From Porticoccus sp. (lineage in GTDB: Bacteria > Pseudomonadota > Gammaproteobacteria > Pseudomonadales > Porticoccaceae), in contig NYXF01000091.1 of assembly GCA_002685455.1 (NCBI GenBank), forward strand, positions 1 to 16,323: DNA of 16,323 nt. Direction: 5' to 3'. This document shows, in pieces, positions 14,678-16,323 of this stretch. The position numbers and the translations under genes are program-made. The stretch's first letter is position 1; every line of letters starts with the position of its first letter. The notes under the pieces were generated by a model. The model made no database searches. It had not been told where the DNA came from and was given only the letters and a program-made list of their open reading frames with translations.

Positions 14678-16323
14678 ATGCAAATAACCAAAGCGTACAC
14701 TTATAAAAGGGCCTTCAGCCTATTACGTTTTTTGTATTTGCATATAGGATTGACTTTTTTTTCTATTTTGTTTTCACAAATATCCTTTGCGGAGGCAACT
14801 GGTACATATCTCCAATGGGAATGTACCACAGGTGAGAACGACAAATGGATTTGTGCACAGAGATCTGTGTTAGGAAAAGAATATCCGAGACCTAATAAAA
14901 TTGAAACATTCGGAATTGTACAAGAAGAAAATATTGAAAACGAGGTCGTACCCCAGGTCAAGAAGGCTAGTAATCTTGACTGGATTGATGAAAAAGATCT
15001 GTCTGATGAACAACTAGCTTTAAGGTCATCAGGTTGTTGTGGAGCCTATATTGAGCCAGAGCGAAATTATCCAGATTCAAATCTTAAACCTGAGGATGCA
15101 CCATTAAGAGTTGCATCTAAGTCTACAGAGTTAATTCAAGACAATGTTGCTTATCTTAAAGGGGATGTAAATATTACTCAGGGCTATCGTCAATCGCGCA
15201 GTGACACCGCAACTGTTGATCAAATTAATAGGACTGTAGACTTAGAAGGTGATATAGAACTCAGGGAACCAGGTGTCTTGCTTCGTGGTGATGCGGCATA
15301 TATGAATATGGATTCCTTGGATGTTGAAATTAATAATGCTACGTATTTATTGCATGAATCTGGCGCTCGAGGCACAGCACAGAATCTTCAGAGACCGGGT
15401 GGTGATATTTTTTATATCGATGACGGTGGTTATACTACTTGCCAGCCTGGAAATAATGCATGGCGTTTAGTCAGCTCAAAACTTGATGTAAACCCTGGAA
15501 CAGGCATTGCTGTAGGAAGACATGTTCGTTTAGAAATCAAAGATGTTCCAGTTTTGTATGTACCATGGGTAAGATTTTCAATAGATGATAGAAGAACTAG
15601 CGGACTTTTATTTCCTAGCTGGGAAAATACTGAGGATAATGGCTTGGATTTCTCTCAGCCAATATATCTAAATTTGGCTCCAAACTACGATGCTACTTTT
15701 ACACCTCGCTATGTCGAGGAGCGGGGGGAAATGGCTGAACTAGAAATTCGTCATCTTTCTAAAATTTCACAAACAATATTTAGTGGAGCTTTTCTTTCTA
15801 GTGATGACGGTGGAGGAGACGATGATAACATTAATATCTCAACAGGAAAAAACCCCCAGGAGGGAGAAGATAGATGGGTTGCTGACATACAACATAGTTC
15901 GACCATCAAAGGCTGGAATTCTAATTTAAATTACACTAGGGCAAGCGATGAAGACTATTTTCAGGATCTAGATACTACAACACTCGAAGTAATAAGCAAA
16001 TCCTATCTTGAGCAAAGGGGTTCCATAGCTAAAAGTATAGCTAATTGGAATTTTCTCGTTGAAGGTTCAGGATTCCAAACACTAATTAAGGATGGAGAAG
16101 ATCAATACGAGCTTCTTCCAAGAATTCAAATAGATGGTAATTTTACTATTGGAAATTTTGATTTCACCTTAAACAATCAATATAGTGATTATGATCATAA
16201 TCTTGCTTCTAAGGCAACTGGTCGTAGACTAAAGCTCGACTACGCTGCTAGCTGGGACAATACATGGGAATGGGGTTATTTTCGTCCAACACTGAAATTA
16301 AAACATAGGACATATGATCTAGA
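14678..16323 (+). CDS. lptD: LPS-assembly protein LptD, N-terminal 548 codons (cut by window end)
   Basis: Outer-membrane barrel that, with LptE, places LPS in the outer leaflet. The frame is open from ATG 14678 to the window edge. A signal peptide spans about residues 1-38 (basic TYKRAF region, hydrophobic core, SFA cleavage site). A cysteine-bearing N-terminal segment follows (C49, C59, C120, C121; SSGCCGAYIEPE), then the periplasmic OstA/LptA-like domain (ASKSTELIQDNVAYLKGDV, DLEGDIELREPGVLLRGD). GGYTTCQPGNNAWRL with C255 corresponds to C173 of E. coli LptD. Barrel features are VPVLYVPWVRFSIDDRRTSG, LLFPSWE and LNLAPNYDATFTPRY. In this gene family N- and C-terminal cysteines form inter-domain disulfides; the C-terminal ones lie beyond the window. 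No strong SD precedes the start. Confidence 0.93.
   Translation, partial: MQITKAYTYKRAFSLLRFLYLHIGLTFFSILFSQISFAEATGTYLQWECTTGENDKWICAQRSVLGKEYPRPNKIETFGIVQEENIENEVVPQVKKASNLDWIDEKDLSDEQLALRSSGCCGAYIEPERNYPDSNLKPEDAPLRVASKSTELIQDNVAYLKGDVNITQGYRQSRSDTATVDQINRTVDLEGDIELREPGVLLRGDAAYMNMDSLDVEINNATYLLHESGARGTAQNLQRPGGDIFYIDDGGYTTCQPGNNAWRLVSSKLDVNPGTGIAVGRHVRLEIKDVPVLYVPWVRFSIDDRRTSGLLFPSWENTEDNGLDFSQPIYLNLAPNYDATFTPRYVEERGEMAELEIRHLSKISQTIFSGAFLSSDDGGGDDDNINISTGKNPQEGEDRWVADIQHSSTIKGWNSNLNYTRASDEDYFQDLDTTTLEVISKSYLEQRGSIAKSIANWNFLVEGSGFQTLIKDGEDQYELLPRIQIDGNFTIGNFDFTLNNQYSDYDHNLASKATGRRLKLDYAASWDNTWEWGYFRPTLKLKHRTYDL

Noticed and set aside
14701..14961. 86-aa minus-strand ORF opposite the lptD start
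   Set aside because: Lies wholly antisense to the signal peptide and N-terminal segment of lptD; no family resemblance.

Overview
The window is a gene-dense, AT-rich stretch (A+T roughly two thirds by eye) from a gammaproteobacterium. The protein families and their order point that way: tRNA-Met, a DUF1820 gene divergent to miaB, then miaB-phoH(ybeZ)-ybeY-corC-lnt, leuS-lptE-holA, and amgK-murU divergent from lptD. The amgK/murU pair next to lptD is the arrangement of Pseudomonas-like lineages rather than enterics. The low GC suggests a marine or streamlined lineage, but the genus cannot be fixed from this sequence alone.

Layout: (1) 1-72, the 3' part of an elongator tRNA-Met cut by the window edge. 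(2) 322-2650, a two-gene unit of a WbpP/TviC-type UDP-GlcNAc C4-epimerase and a class I aminotransferase of the AspT (type Ic) family; the second start lies 1 nt after the first stop. (3) 2647-2979 (minus), a DUF1820 gene convergent with the aminotransferase. (4) 3143-8468, miaB-phoH-ybeY-corC-lnt, closely packed: tRNA thiomethylation, an RNA-linked ATPase, an rRNA-processing endonuclease, a CBS-domain protein and apolipoprotein N-acyltransferase. (5) 8593-12749, leuS-lptE-holA. (6) 12797-14550 (minus), murU and amgK, the peptidoglycan-recycling bypass from MurNAc to UDP-MurNAc. (7) 14678 to the right edge, the first 548 codons of lptD, the outer-membrane LPS translocon.

The common theme is the cell envelope: lipoprotein maturation (Lnt), the LPS translocon (LptE lipoprotein plus LptD barrel), cell-wall recycling (AmgK/MurU) and a nucleotide-sugar epimerase for surface glycans, interleaved with translation and replication housekeeping genes. 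No insertion sequence, transposase, phage gene, CRISPR array or rRNA gene is visible, and no gene-free stretch exceeds 300 bases (the longest is 73-321). I found no clearly undescribed system. The points most worth a second look are the epimerase-aminotransferase pair beside a tRNA, the compact LeuRS without its leucine-specific insertion or most zinc ligands, a perfect Shine-Dalgarno with a mini-ORF in the miaB leader, and cysteine and operator-like features at the start of lptD.
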